64,000 nt of DNA from Thermoleptolyngbya sichuanensis A183 (GCF_013177315.1 NZ_CP053661.1:2604001-2668000); one strand, 5' to 3'; shown: positions 1-8,885, counted from the stretch's first letter. Program-made: numbers and translations. The notes: a model not told the origin generated them from the letters alone.

Positions 1-617
1 TCGTAGCGCTCGATTGTCGGCAAGTAAAGGCGATCGCGCCAGGGATTGGCCGACACGCCCAGCACCAGTTCGGCCCGCGTCCAGCCGACGGCAAAGCTGT
101 GGGCATTTAGCACCGTCCGCACCCGCCGCTGAAACTCCGGCCGCACGTACACCGCATTTGCGCCATGCTCGCAGGTCAGCACGTCAAATCGGCGCTGCTG
201 CACTGCGTCATCCACCCAGGCTTGCAGCGCGGGGCTATGGCGAAAGGCCACGTTCGGCGGAATGCCCCAGAGGTGCGATCGCCCCAGTCGCATCAGCTTG
301 CCCAGGGAATTGCGAAATGAGTCGCCCGGAAAATCGTCCTGAGGCGATTCCCTTAGGGATTGCTCCGCGAGTCGTCCCAGGGGAAAACACACCACCCTTG
401 CGCCCGTTGCTGCCAGTGCCGCCAGATCAGCATCCACGCTCATCGGGGGTTCCGCACCTTCAGCCAACACTTCCAAACCGGTCGCATTCACCCGCTGCGT
501 CAGCAGGGTCACCTCGTGCCGTTGCGCCAGCCATCGCAGCAGGTGGAAGGTTCGCACCTCTGTCCCGCCGCGAGTCGGCGGATAGGGAAAGGTTGAAGAC
601 AGCATCACGATCCGCAT
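1..617 (-). CDS. Glycosyltransferase, GT4/GT1-like, N-terminal part (cut by window edge)
   Basis: The minus-strand frame is open from an ATG at 617 to the first base of the window, giving 205 codons of a protein whose C-terminal half lies outside. The N-terminus reads MRIVMLSSTFPYPPTRGG, then a helix with EVRTFHLLRWLAQRHEVTLL. This is the first beta-strand, Gly-rich loop and helix of the acceptor-side Rossmann domain of GT-B glycosyltransferases. Such enzymes move a sugar from a nucleotide-sugar to a glycan or lipid acceptor in the cytoplasm. The sugar-nucleotide binding domain, which would confirm the family, is not visible. The substrate cannot be inferred. Confidence 0.75.
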   Translation of the reverse strand, partial: MRIVMLSSTFPYPPTRGGTEVRTFHLLRWLAQRHEVTLLTQRVNATGLEVLAEGAEPPMSVDADLAALAATGARVVCFPLGRLAEQSLRESPQDDFPGDSFRNSLGKLMRLGRSHLWGIPPNVAFRHSPALQAWVDDAVQQRRFDVLTCEHGANAVYVRPEFQRRVRTVLNAHSFAVGWTRAELVLGVSANPWRDRLYLPTIERY

Positions 618-779
618 GGGATGCCAGGGGACTTGGGGCAGGGGTTTAGGGAATTCAAAAGACACGGCCCAACTTTTGAAAATGCGCCAATAAAGCGCCA
701 ATAATGCACCAATAAAATGCGTAAATCCTATAGCCTTTTATTAAAAACCCCTGCACCCCCCAATCAGCAATCCCTAACA

Positions 780-1214
780 ATGCCCACGCTCTATGCCAAA
801 ACGGAAATCAACGCGCCGCGATCGCACGTCTGGCAAGTGCTGATGGACAAACACCAGTGGTTTCGCTGGAACACCTTTTTCTACGACCTGTCGCCCGATC
901 GCCCCTTTCGCCAGGGCAAAACCGTGCGCTTGTCCATTAAGCGCGTCATGGGCGAAGAAGAAACCCAGATCGAGCCGCTGGTCACGCTGGTGCAGCCGTC
1001 GGTTTGTCTGAGCCTGCGCTACACCGCGCCCGGATTTCGCAGCGAACACTGGTTTGAACTGCAAGACCTAGGGGGCGATCGCACGCAATATCTCCACCGC
1101 GAAACCCTCTCTGGCACGCTGACCACCCTGCTGCTGCCGTTTATCCGTCGGGACGAACAGCACGGGCTGCGACGCATGGCGCAGGAGCTAAAGCGCTACG
1201 CCGAGCAAGGGTAG
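780..1214 (+). CDS. SRPBCC-family (START-like) ligand-binding protein
   Basis: A 144-residue protein if it starts at the ATG at 780, where MPTLYAKTEINAPRSHVWQV begins. The frame is open upstream to 717, but those 21 residues do not look like part of the fold. The pattern of a strand with 'INAP..HVW..L.D...W..WN', a middle section of beta-strands and a long C-terminal helix (RRDEQHGLRRMAQELKRYAE) is that of polyketide cyclase/dehydrase-like SRPBCC proteins. They form a deep hydrophobic pocket for lipids or other small molecules. No catalytic residues stand out. The gene is alone on this strand and converges with the lipoprotein gene after a 19-base gap. Confidence 0.7.
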   Translation: MPTLYAKTEINAPRSHVWQVLMDKHQWFRWNTFFYDLSPDRPFRQGKTVRLSIKRVMGEEETQIEPLVTLVQPSVCLSLRYTAPGFRSEHWFELQDLGGDRTQYLHRETLSGTLTTLLLPFIRRDEQHGLRRMAQELKRYAEQG

Positions 1215-1233
1215 AAAGCAAGGGTTTGAAGAA

Positions 1234-1971
1234 TCACGGCTCCAGACGGTTTAGCGACGAAGCAATCGCCACGGCGGAGTCTGGGTCGAGGAAGTTGCAG
1301 GCCCGCACCAGTTCCGAATCGATCAGGCCGCTGCTGAGTCGATAGCCGCCGGGTACGCCCGGAACCTCAATCCAGTCAGAAAACACAGCATTGGCTGGAA
1401 AGGGGGAATCATCGCTGGATGGCTCGTTGTCTGCCCAATAGATGAAGTAGGGGCCGTTGGAGCGGGCGATCGCAGGCGTTTCGATGGGCCGGCTATTGGG
1501 CGGCACTGGGCCACCAAAGCCGCCGTCAGCGTATTCAATCTGAAAACAGGTGGCGATCGCACGATCGGCTGAAAACGAGCGGTAGTAGAGCGTATATTCC
1601 TTGCCCCAGTCTGGATCAGACGTGACCACCACATCGGATAAATACGTCTCCGGCGGCAGAACCGTAGGCACCACCAGCGGCACGCCCAACTGCCGAATCG
1701 CGGCCCGATCGTCTGCCGAGATTTCTGCGGTGGTGGATTCGAGAGCTGCTGCGCCGGAAACGGTTGTGGCGGATGCGAGAGAGGCTTCTGGAGCCTGTCC
1801 CTTCGCAATGGGGGACGGTTCTATGGGAACGCGGGAAACACTGGATGAGCAAGCCCCCAGGGCGATTGCCCCCAGCGCCATTCCCAGCATCGCCCCAAGC
1901 ATTGCCCGATTGCCAGACGTATCCGTCATCTGCCGCATTCCTGCCTCCAAAACTTTCCTAAACATCTGCAT
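1234..1971 (-). CDS. Putative lipoprotein of unknown function
   Basis: The 245-residue frame has a hydrophobic segment ending in the lipobox LGAC (Cys41 counted from the first Met), followed by SSS. This predicts a lipoprotein on the periplasmic side of a membrane. Several Met codons precede the signal peptide; the start may be at residue 12, 15 or 24 rather than at 1971. The mature part has a Ser/Ala/Glu-rich linker and then a compact domain with two Cys residues (ATCFQ and RACNF) that could form a disulfide. I do not recognise the family. It converges on the SRPBCC gene and is divergent from the M16 protease gene. Confidence 0.65.
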   Translation of the reverse strand: MQMFRKVLEAGMRQMTDTSGNRAMLGAMLGMALGAIALGACSSSVSRVPIEPSPIAKGQAPEASLASATTVSGAAALESTTAEISADDRAAIRQLGVPLVVPTVLPPETYLSDVVVTSDPDWGKEYTLYYRSFSADRAIATCFQIEYADGGFGGPVPPNSRPIETPAIARSNGPYFIYWADNEPSSDDSPFPANAVFSDWIEVPGVPGGYRLSSGLIDSELVRACNFLDPDSAVAIASSLNRLEP

Positions 1972-2283
1972 CTCGCTGGATCGCGGGCAAAGTCTGTCAG
2001 ACCTTTCTCAACTGCGTCGCCCTGACCGCCCGAAACCCCAGACCTTCAGCCCCCTGCCCTGTCTGCCATTCCCAAACCCAGCGCCAATCATCCCAATCAT
2101 TCTTTCCTACCAGGATTCCCTGGAGCGCTCCGGAAAGTGAAGTCTGCTCATGGATTGAGGTCAGCGATTGAGGGTAATTGAGATGGGGATGGGTAGGATG
2201 AAACTAGGAAAACTAGAGCGGCAATGCTGTTTTCAATGGTTCAGACGATTAAGATAGATTAAGAACTGTTTGTCTGTTACCCA
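1972..2283. other. Intergenic region between divergent lipoprotein and M16 protease genes
   Basis: About 310 bases with no convincing gene. It must hold the promoters of both divergent neighbours. AT-rich sequence close to the protease start (GATTAAGATAGATTAAG near 2248-2264) is a plausible promoter zone, but no clear -35/-10 pair can be assigned. Confidence 0.5.
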
Positions 2284-3594
2284 ATGACTCCAATTCCGAC
2301 TGTGCTAGAGGCGAGCAAACCGCCTCGTCTCAATGCGCCAACGGTTCACCGACTCCCCGATGGGTTAACCATTGTTGCCGAACAAATTCCCGTAGAGGCC
2401 GTGAACCTGAGCCTGTGGCTGGGGGTGGGGTCTGCGGTTGAAACAGATGCCATCAACGGCGTGGCGCATTTTCTGGAGCATATGGTGTTTAAGGGCACGG
2501 CCCGGCTCCAGAGTGGCGAATTTGAGCGGCTGATCGAACAGCGCGGTGCAGTCACCAATGCCGCCACCAGCCAGGACTACACCCATTACTACATCACCAC
2601 GGCTCCGCAGGATTTTGCAGCGCTGGCCCCGCACCAAATCGAGGTGGTGCTAAACGCTGCGATTCCCGATGAAGCCTTTGAGCGAGAGCGCCATGTGATT
2701 TTGGAAGAAATTCGCCGGGCAAACGACAATCCCCAGCGGCGCACGTTCTACCGGGCGATGGAAATGACCTTTGGGCGATCGCCCTATCGCCGCCCGGTTC
2801 TTGGCCCTGCGTCTGTGATTGAGGCGCTCACGGCGCAGCAGATGCGCGATTTTCACCAGACCTGGTATCAGCCGCAATCCATGACTGCCGTAGCAGTCGG
2901 CAATTTGCCCGTCGAGCAATTGGTGGAGATCGTCGCGGAGGGCTTCGCGCAGACCCAGGCGCATCGGGCCCAGCCGGCCCCCTCAACGCTGCAAGAACCA
3001 CTGCACACCGAGCCGGAGCCGCCGTTCCAGTCCATCCATCGCTACGAGCAGACCGACCCCACTCTCCAGCAAGCCCGACTGGTGATGACCTGGCGCGTGC
3101 CAGGGATGGACAGCCTGCCCCAGACCTACGCGCTAGACGTGCTGGCATCGGTGCTGTCGCAGGGACGAACCTCGCGGCTAGTGCGCGATCTGCGGGAAGA
3201 TCGGCGGCTGGTGTCGGGCATTTCTGCCAGCAACATGACCTACACCCATCAGGGCGTATTTTACATTTCTGCCCAGTTGCCCGCTGAGAATCTAGACGAC
3301 GTGGAAGCAGCGATCGCCCAGCATATTCGTCGCCTGCAAAGCGAACCCGTCACCGACTTCGAGATTCAGCGCATCCGCACACTGGTCGCCAACCGCTTTA
3401 TCTTTGGCAACGAAACACCGGGCGATCGCGCCGGACTCTATGGCTACTATCATTCTGTCGTGGGCGATTTGCAGCCCGCCCTGCTCTATCCCACGCACAT
3501 TCAGTCCGTCGAGGCTGCCGACCTGATGGCTGCGGCTCAGCAATACCTCTCTGCCGATGCCTACAGCGTAGTCATCCTCAAGCCCGAAGCCTGA
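2284..3594 (+). CDS. M16-family zinc peptidase (processing-protease-like)
   Basis: A 436-residue protein with the inverted zinc motif HFLEH at residues 62-66 and the downstream Glu ligand in ILEEIRRANDNP (Glu141/142). This spacing is typical of the M16 family, which includes pitrilysin and mitochondrial processing peptidase beta. The motif is intact, so this should be the catalytic subunit. The C-terminal half (about 180-430) is the second M16 repeat and ends in a conserved-looking region. The length matches the short bacterial M16B class. No signal peptide is visible, so a cytoplasmic or membrane-associated role in degrading peptides is most likely. It is followed 24 bases later by the fructosamine-kinase-like gene, so the two are probably co-transcribed. 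Confidence 0.9.
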   Translation: MTPIPTVLEASKPPRLNAPTVHRLPDGLTIVAEQIPVEAVNLSLWLGVGSAVETDAINGVAHFLEHMVFKGTARLQSGEFERLIEQRGAVTNAATSQDYTHYYITTAPQDFAALAPHQIEVVLNAAIPDEAFERERHVILEEIRRANDNPQRRTFYRAMEMTFGRSPYRRPVLGPASVIEALTAQQMRDFHQTWYQPQSMTAVAVGNLPVEQLVEIVAEGFAQTQAHRAQPAPSTLQEPLHTEPEPPFQSIHRYEQTDPTLQQARLVMTWRVPGMDSLPQTYALDVLASVLSQGRTSRLVRDLREDRRLVSGISASNMTYTHQGVFYISAQLPAENLDDVEAAIAQHIRRLQSEPVTDFEIQRIRTLVANRFIFGNETPGDRAGLYGYYHSVVGDLQPALLYPTHIQSVEAADLMAAAQQYLSADAYSVVILKPEA

Positions 3595-3618
3595 TCCCTA
3601 ACTTTTGACTCCTCCTGC

Positions 3619-4488
3619 ATGTGGAATGCGATCGCCGACCATATCCGCCAAGTCACCGGAGCGCCACTGGGCAGCCTGCGCCAGCGTCCCGTCGGCGGCG
3701 GCAGCATCAACCAGGGCTATGCGCTGACAGATGAGCGCCACGCCTATTTCGTCAAGCTGAACCAGGCGGCTCGCGTGGCGATGTTTGAGGCAGAAGCTCT
3801 GGGCCTGCGCCAGATGGCAGCCACCCACACGATTCGCGTGCCGCAGCCGCTCTGTTGGGGCACGGCGGACGGCTCGGCATATCTGGTGCTGGAGTGGCTA
3901 GATTTTGGCTATGGCACGCACCGCAGTTGGGCGGAGATGGGGCGAAATCTGGCGGCGATGCACCGGGTCACGAGCGATCGCGGCTTTGGCTGGGATCTGG
4001 ACAATACCATCGGCTCTACGCCCCAGCCCAACCCCTGGACCGCAAGCTGGGTCGATTTTTGGGCAGAGCATCGCATCGGCTACCAGCTTCATCTGGCAAA
4101 AAAGCGCGGGGGTCACTTTCCAGAGGGCGATCGCCTGCTAGACGCAATTCCCAAACTGCTGCAAGGGCACGATCCCCAGCCCTCCTTGGTACACGGCGAT
4201 TTGTGGTCGGGCAATGCGGCCGTTACCCAGCTAGAGGAACCCGTGATTTTTGACCCAGCGACCTACTTTGGCGATCGCGAAGTCGATCTGGCCATGACGG
4301 AACTCTTCGGCAGCTTCCCCAATGATTTCTACCGCGCCTACAACGAAGCCTTTCCCCTGGAACCGGGCTATGCCCAGCGCAAAACGCTCTACAACCTTTA
4401 CCACATCCTGAATCATTTCAACCTCTTCGGCAGCGGCTATGAGGGCCAGGCGCGGCGGATGATGGAGGGGCTGCTGAGGTTGGCTTAA
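3619..4488 (+). CDS. Fructosamine kinase family protein
   Basis: A 289-residue protein of the fructosamine/ketosamine-3-kinase family, normal length. It has the nucleotide-binding loop GGGSINQGY (27-34), an ATP-site Lys in YFVKLN (about 46), the catalytic loop HGDLWSGN (192-199) and the metal-binding FDPATYFGDRE (211-221). These kinases phosphorylate ketosamine adducts formed by spontaneous glycation of proteins, which then break down and free the amine; this is protein repair in the cytosol. The C-terminus (KTLYNLYHILNHFNLFGSGY) is also typical. It lies 24 bases after the M16 protease gene. A role of the pair in handling damaged proteins is inference. Confidence 0.9.
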   Translation: MWNAIADHIRQVTGAPLGSLRQRPVGGGSINQGYALTDERHAYFVKLNQAARVAMFEAEALGLRQMAATHTIRVPQPLCWGTADGSAYLVLEWLDFGYGTHRSWAEMGRNLAAMHRVTSDRGFGWDLDNTIGSTPQPNPWTASWVDFWAEHRIGYQLHLAKKRGGHFPEGDRLLDAIPKLLQGHDPQPSLVHGDLWSGNAAVTQLEEPVIFDPATYFGDREVDLAMTELFGSFPNDFYRAYNEAFPLEPGYAQRKTLYNLYHILNHFNLFGSGYEGQARRMMEGLLRLA

Positions 4489-4492
4489 TCTC

Positions 4493-4520
4493 GATTTTGG
4501 ATTTGCGATTTTGGATTTTG
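4493..4520. repeat. Simple GATTTTGGATTT-type repeat
   Basis: Right after the fructosamine kinase stop codon there are three near-copies of the word GATTTTGGATT. The same type of word occurs on the complementary strand at 32781-32795 and 32907-32930. It appears to be a dispersed low-complexity intergenic sequence with no assigned role. Confidence 0.6.
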
Positions 4521-4574
4521 GGGTACTCGTCCAGCGTTTGCAGGTTGGGTCGAGAAGGCAGGAGGAGTGAAGCC

Positions 4575-6674
4575 CTAACGTCCCACTCCCAGGTCATTCC
4601 AATGCCTGACCAGTTCGGCAACAGACCAGGCCTGGGCGATCGCCCCTTGCGGATCGTGCGGCGGGTCGCCGTCAAAGATCTCAGAAATGGAGCCGAGGCA
4701 GGCCTGGTTTGCAAAGTGGTCGAGCAGAGGCTGGGCATCCCAGGGCAGCGCTTCACCGGGATAAAACCGCTGCCACGCCCGGATGAAGGGGCCGATCAGC
4801 CAGCTCCAAACCGTCCCCTGGTGATAGGCGTGGTCGCGATGCACGGGGTCGCCGATGTAGCGGCCGACGTAGTGGGGGTCGCCAGGGTCGAGCGATCGCA
4901 GTCCGTAGGGGGTCAAGAGGCGATCGCGGGCGGTGACCAGCGCCTTTTTGCCTTGCAGATCAGAAAAGCCACAGTGGGTGAGCGAGAGGGCAATCACCGC
5001 GTTGGGGCGAATTTGCGTATTGGGACTGTCGCCGGGGTCGATCAGGTCATAGAGGTAGGCCAGTCGCCCGTTCCAAAACTTTTGCAGCGATGCCTTTACC
5101 TGTTCGGCCTGCTGCCCATAGCGGCGGGCGTGGTTGGCATAGTTGGCGGGTTCCTCGCCGTTGATGCCTTTTTCCGCCAGCCAGGTGGCCCAGCGCTCCG
5201 CCCAGCACAGCGCCGAATACCACAGCGCGTTGATTTCCACGCATTTGCCCTGGCGCGGCGTGGCGGGTTCACCATTCACCACCGCATCCATCCAGGTCAG
5301 CGCAAAACCGGGATGCTCCCAGGTCACTAGCCCGTCCATCGCGTCGATGCGGATATTGTAGGACGTGCCCGTGGCGAAGGACTTGTGAATTTGCCGGACG
5401 ACAGGATATTGCTGCACCAAAAAGTCCCAGTCTTGGCTGGCTTCCAGGTAGAGGCCCAAAACCTCGACCCACCACAGCGCCGCGTCGATGCTGTTGTAAA
5501 TTGGGTGTGCGCCGTTGTCTGGGAAGGTATTGGGAATCAGACCGCCCTGGCAGTATTTACCAAAGGATTCCAGCAGCCCCCGCGCCAGGTCAAATCGCTG
5601 CGTTGTTAGACATAGCCCCGGCAAGGCGATCAGCGTGTCGCGGCCCCAGTCGCTAAACCAGTGGTAGCCCGCGATTACCGTCGGGCCGCAGATGGAGGCG
5701 CGATGGGCGATGAACTGATCGCTGGCGCGGAGCAGGGCTGCCAGCATGGATTCTGTGGGGCTGAGATGGGGCGCGGCGAAGGTAACGGTGGGCGATCGCC
5801 CCCGGTCGATCGGCTTCAGCATCGGCGCAAAGACTTGTCTGAGTCGCGCCTGCTCTGCCTGGAACGCGGTTTCAAACGTCTCATTGCTGGGCGGCACGAA
5901 GGGCCGCAGTGGGTTGATGATGCGGACGCGGGCCTCCAGCACCAGACTTTGCCCCGGATGGAGCAGTATTGCCAGATGCCCCGGACTGTACAAATCCTCG
6001 CGATCGCCCAGACCGCGCCGCGTCTCTTCGGGATAGCGATAATCCCAATACCACGTCCCGTCGGGATAATAGTCGCCCTGGCTCCAACTCAGTTGCCAGG
6101 ACGTGCCCACCCAGTTGCCCCGCGTCGCCTGGATCGACACGCGGTTGGGTTCCACCAGTTGCGAGAATTGCAGGCCGGGTCCGGACTCTGGGCTGTGGTG
6201 CTGCTGATGGTGAAAGTTGCGATCGCCCACCAGCGGTCGCAGGTTAACCCAGGCAGGCTCCCGGCCGGCATAGCGATAGCGAATGTAAACTTGATGTCGC
6301 AATCGGGGTTCGGGCTTGCCGTCGGGATTGGGCAACAGCCCGTGCGTCATCAAAATTTCGCGGGTCAGCGTCCAGTTTGACGTGCCCCACACCCACGTCG
6401 GCACGGGGTCAATCGAAAAAGATTGCAGCAGCTTGTAGCCTACTGGCGACACCGACCCACTGCCCCAGTAGTTTGTGCCCAGCGGGTAGCCCTTGCCTGC
6501 CACATCCAGGTAGGCTTCCACCCGCGACAGCAGTAGCGTCCGCTGGCCCGGTGGCGACACTGCCGCAAACAGCCATCCGTGATAGGTACGGGTGTGCGCG
6601 TCGGCAACCGTGCCGCTGGCAAAGCTGCCCAGGCCGTTGGTCAGGAGCCATTCGCGAGTGTCGAGAAAATCCAT
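4575..6674 (-). CDS. Glycogen debranching enzyme (amylo-alpha-1,6-glucosidase)
   Basis: A 699-residue protein of the prokaryotic GDE family. The N-terminal beta-rich domain (about 1-270) begins with EWLLTNGLGSFASGTVADAH and TRTYHGWLFA, the family's N-terminal hallmark. The C-terminal alpha/alpha barrel (about 310-690) contains GYHWFSDWGRDTLIALPGL and later WWVEVLGLY and HQGTVWSWLIGPF. The enzyme hydrolyses alpha-1,6 branch points of glycogen so that phosphorylase can continue, and acts in the cytosol in mobilising stored carbohydrate. Length is complete. It converges with the fructosamine kinase gene and is divergent from the peroxiredoxin gene. Unlike GlgX-type debranching enzymes it is not a GH13 protein, as none of the GH13 motifs is present. 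Confidence 0.9.
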   Translation of the reverse strand: MDFLDTREWLLTNGLGSFASGTVADAHTRTYHGWLFAAVSPPGQRTLLLSRVEAYLDVAGKGYPLGTNYWGSGSVSPVGYKLLQSFSIDPVPTWVWGTSNWTLTREILMTHGLLPNPDGKPEPRLRHQVYIRYRYAGREPAWVNLRPLVGDRNFHHQQHHSPESGPGLQFSQLVEPNRVSIQATRGNWVGTSWQLSWSQGDYYPDGTWYWDYRYPEETRRGLGDREDLYSPGHLAILLHPGQSLVLEARVRIINPLRPFVPPSNETFETAFQAEQARLRQVFAPMLKPIDRGRSPTVTFAAPHLSPTESMLAALLRASDQFIAHRASICGPTVIAGYHWFSDWGRDTLIALPGLCLTTQRFDLARGLLESFGKYCQGGLIPNTFPDNGAHPIYNSIDAALWWVEVLGLYLEASQDWDFLVQQYPVVRQIHKSFATGTSYNIRIDAMDGLVTWEHPGFALTWMDAVVNGEPATPRQGKCVEINALWYSALCWAERWATWLAEKGINGEEPANYANHARRYGQQAEQVKASLQKFWNGRLAYLYDLIDPGDSPNTQIRPNAVIALSLTHCGFSDLQGKKALVTARDRLLTPYGLRSLDPGDPHYVGRYIGDPVHRDHAYHQGTVWSWLIGPFIRAWQRFYPGEALPWDAQPLLDHFANQACLGSISEIFDGDPPHDPQGAIAQAWSVAELVRHWNDLGVGR

Positions 6675-6813
6675 AGGGGTCTAAGGCTCAGTGAACCGCC
6701 AGTCTACTACAGGCTCAAGGGGCGAAGAATTAAGACTGTCTAAGGAAATAGGGGCGGGGAATTAAAGTTTTGGAACTGAGCTGAAAACTTAGCGACAAAC
6801 TTTACTCAAAATC

Positions 6814-6838
6814 GTTATGACTATGATATAGTCGTAAC
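6814..6838. promoter_or_regulatory. Candidate operator palindrome upstream of 2-Cys peroxiredoxin
   Basis: GTTATGACTAT and ATAGTCGTAAC are 11-base arms separated by GAT, with one mismatch. The palindrome is about 105 bases before the peroxiredoxin start codon and about 140 bases before the divergent debranching-enzyme start. The symmetry and AT content resemble a metalloregulator or redox-regulator site such as those of the Fur/PerR family. Assignment to a specific regulator is inference. Confidence 0.45.
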
Positions 6839-6942
6839 AGTTCGCAATCTGGGAATTGTGGCAAGGCAATGCCGACCATTTCCCGCCAGATTATCTAAGG
6901 AAACTATAGACGCATTAGGAAGTTCTAAGGAGAGTACATTTC

Positions 6943-7545
6943 ATGACTCACAGCACCGAATGTCTTCGCGTTGGTCAAGCAGCACCTGACTTTACTGCCG
7001 AAGCGGTGGTCGATCAAGAATTTAAGACCATCAAGCTGTCTGACTATCGCGGCAAATATGTCGTTCTGTTCTTCTATCCTCTGGACTTCACCTTTGTCTG
7101 CCCGACGGAAATCACCGCTTTTAGCGATCGCCATGCCGATTTCAAAGCCATCAACACCGAAATCCTGGGCGTATCAGTAGACAGCGTGTTCTCTCACCTC
7201 GCCTGGATTCAGACCGACCGCAAGAGCGGCGGCGTGGGCGACCTAAACTATCCGCTGGTGGCAGACATCAAGAAAGAAGTGAGCGCTGCCTACAACGTGC
7301 TAGACCCCGAAGCAGGCGTTGCGCTGCGCGGTCTGTTCATCATCGACAAAGACGGCATTATTCAGCACGCCACCATCAACAACCTCGCCTTTGGTCGCAA
7401 CGTGGATGAAACCCTCCGCGTGCTGCAAGCGATCCAGTATGTGCAGTCTCACCCCGATGAAGTGTGCCCTGCCAACTGGAAGCCCGGCGATGCCACGATG
7501 AATCCCGACCCTGTGAAGTCGAAGGATTTCTTCGCCGCTGTGTAG
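6943..7545 (+). CDS. 2-Cys peroxiredoxin (typical, AhpC/Prx1 type)
   Basis: A 200-residue protein with the peroxidatic Cys53 in [14 protein letters not shown] and the resolving Cys175 in [13 protein letters not shown], so a typical 2-Cys peroxiredoxin. It reduces hydrogen peroxide and alkyl hydroperoxides using thioredoxin. In cyanobacteria the reductant is photosynthetic electrons passed through ferredoxin-thioredoxin reductase, whose catalytic chain is encoded in this window at 29136-29489. The start is supported by the Shine-Dalgarno sequence AAGGAGAG at about 6927-6934. A strong terminator follows at 7613-7637, so the gene is probably monocistronic. A palindrome at 6814-6838 may control it. 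Confidence 0.95.
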   Translation: MTHSTECLRVGQAAPDFTAEAVVDQEFKTIKLSDYRGKYVVLFFYPLDFTFVCPTEITAFSDRHADFKAINTEILGVSVDSVFSHLAWIQTDRKSGGVGDLNYPLVADIKKEVSAAYNVLDPEAGVALRGLFIIDKDGIIQHATINNLAFGRNVDETLRVLQAIQYVQSHPDEVCPANWKPGDATMNPDPVKSKDFFAAV

Positions 7546-7612
7546 GTTTGGCATCAGATTTGGCTGTCTCGGTGAGCGTTCAGCAATGAAAGCTCTGTAA
7601 TTGCAAAACTGG

Positions 7613-7637
7613 GGGTGCAATGCACCCTCTTTTTTTT
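7613..7637 (+). terminator. Intrinsic terminator of the peroxiredoxin gene
   Basis: GGGTGC and GCACCC form a 6-bp stem with loop AAT, directly followed by TCTTTTTTTT. This is a classic rho-independent terminator 68 bases after the stop codon. Confidence 0.85.
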
Positions 7638-7699
7638 GAAAAAAGCACAGAGGCCGTTTCTCGCTGAACTAAAATCCATAGCATCAAACCATCAACGTT

Positions 7700-7788
7700 A
7701 GGACTTACGCAGTTGGACGATTTCTCGCAGGCTGCGCCCGCGAGAAATTGTCCAAAACCTAGAAAACCTATCGAAGTGCCTAAGTACT
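7700..7788 (-). repeat. About 90-bp palindromic dispersed repeat, copy 1
   Basis: This block starts AGGACTTACGCAG and contains a long internal palindrome (ATTTCTCGC...GCGAGAAAT). It aligns over its whole length with the reverse complement of 14825-14914, with scattered differences. The outer ends are imperfect inverted repeats (AGGACTTACGC and a degenerate CCTAAGTACT). Two copies in opposite orientation in one window, both intergenic, suggest a MITE-like element without coding capacity. Confidence 0.75.
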
Positions 7789-7816
7789 GAACGTTTTTAA
7801 GCAACAGGAGTGAACC

Positions 7817-8275
7817 GTGAGGATTTTGTATGGGCTTTCGGCGGCGGCACTGGTGACGCTGGGCGGCGTGGGCACAGCAGGGGCAAATCTGCCGCTTCAG
7901 GTGGGGGCGTATCAGGCGGAAAATCGCAGCGTCCGCGTAGCAGCGCTGAACAATCGCCTCTGTGTGCAGTTTTTTGCGCTGGGAACCATTGTCACGGCAT
8001 CGATTAACCGTAGTCCCGATCGCCTGGGTATTTATAGCATTCACCGAATGAACCAAGTACTGGTGCAGCCCGACGTGCGATCGCTCTTGATCGGTCCACC
8101 CCACGAACTAGTCGCCTATATGCGGGTCGAAAACGTGCCTCCAGGGGTCAATCTATTCATGCAAGAGTGTCTCACCTCCCGGCGGGATTATCTCAACCAG
8201 ACCAACGCGGTTGGCAGCTTGGAGTTCGTGCCGGGCCCGGCAGATCTGTATTCAGACAGGATTCTAGAGGACTGA
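7817..8275 (+). CDS. Small secreted protein of unknown function
   Basis: A 152-residue protein starting at a GTG codon, chosen because CAGGAG lies just upstream (7805-7810). The N-terminus MRILYGLSAAALVTLGGVG followed by TAGANL is a signal peptide with an AxA-like cleavage site, so the protein is probably periplasmic. The mature region is all-beta in character, with two Cys residues (RLCVQF and MQECLT) that could pair. I do not recognise the family. The stop is 4 bases before the rimM start, so it is probably translated together with rimM, which is an odd pairing of an exported protein with a ribosome maturation factor. Confidence 0.7.
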   Translation: MRILYGLSAAALVTLGGVGTAGANLPLQVGAYQAENRSVRVAALNNRLCVQFFALGTIVTASINRSPDRLGIYSIHRMNQVLVQPDVRSLLIGPPHELVAYMRVENVPPGVNLFMQECLTSRRDYLNQTNAVGSLEFVPGPADLYSDRILED

Positions 8276-8279
8276 GCGT

Positions 8280-8885
8280 ATGGCATCGGAACCTGCTAAA
8301 TCCACAGACGCTCAATCTACAGACGCTCAATCTACAAACGCTACAGACCCAGACACGGAGTGGATGGAGGTTGGGCGCATCGTCGGGGCGCAGGGCCTCA
8401 AAGGCGAAGTGCGCGTTTATCCCGATTCCGATTTTCCAGAGCGGTTTTTGGAACCGGGGACGCGCTGGCTGCAAGGGCCAGGAGAAGCCACGCCCCGGTC
8501 GGTCAAGCTGGTCGCAGGGCGCTTGCTGGCAGGCAAGAATCTGTACGTCGTGAAGTTTGCCGAGGTGGGCGATCGCACTCAGGCAGAGGCGCTGCGCGGC
8601 GCGGTGATGCTGGTTCCGGCGGGCGATCGCCTGCCCCTAGAAGAAGACGAGTTCCACGTCCGCGACCTGATCGGGCTGGAAGTCTGGCACCAGGTCACGC
8701 AAACCCAAGTGGGCACGGTCACTGACCTGATCGCCGCAGGCAATGATCTGCTAGAAGTGAAACTGTTAGCGCCGCAGGGCAAAACGACCACTGTGCTGAT
8801 TCCCTTTGTGAGGGCGATCGTGCCCGTGGTCGATTTGCCCAGTCGTCGCCTCGAAATCACCCCACCCGATGGACTCCTGCCTTGA
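8280..8885 (+). CDS. rimM: Ribosome maturation factor RimM
   Basis: A 201-residue protein. After a Ser/Thr/Asp-rich leader of about 25 residues come EVGRIVGAQGLKGEVRVYP, the RimM N-terminal beta-barrel signature, and then a PRC-barrel region (DLIGLEVWHQ...VGTVTDLIAAGNDLLEV...LIPFV..IV). RimM binds S19 in the 30S subunit and assists maturation of the 16S rRNA head domain. The leader is encoded by a 15-base tandem repeat (8304-8342), which gives it the low-complexity sequence STDAQSTDAQ. The start at 8280 is the only ATG close to the upstream gene. Confidence 0.95.
   Translation: MASEPAKSTDAQSTDAQSTNATDPDTEWMEVGRIVGAQGLKGEVRVYPDSDFPERFLEPGTRWLQGPGEATPRSVKLVAGRLLAGKNLYVVKFAEVGDRTQAEALRGAVMLVPAGDRLPLEEDEFHVRDLIGLEVWHQVTQTQVGTVTDLIAAGNDLLEVKLLAPQGKTTTVLIPFVRAIVPVVDLPSRRLEITPPDGLLP
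8304..8342 (+). repeat. 15-bp tandem repeat inside rimM
   Basis: Two perfect copies of ACAGACGCTCAATCT followed by a partial third copy. The unit is a multiple of three, so it adds five residues per copy to the poorly conserved RimM N-terminal leader without changing frame. Confidence 0.85.

Noticed and set aside
14-649. 211-codon plus-strand frame at the window start
   Set aside because: It is the complement of a clear glycosyltransferase frame and has a Pro/Arg/Ala-rich composition typical of antisense frames in GC-rich DNA.
4497-5330. 277-codon plus-strand frame
   Set aside because: It is antisense to the well-supported debranching enzyme and has no domain pattern.
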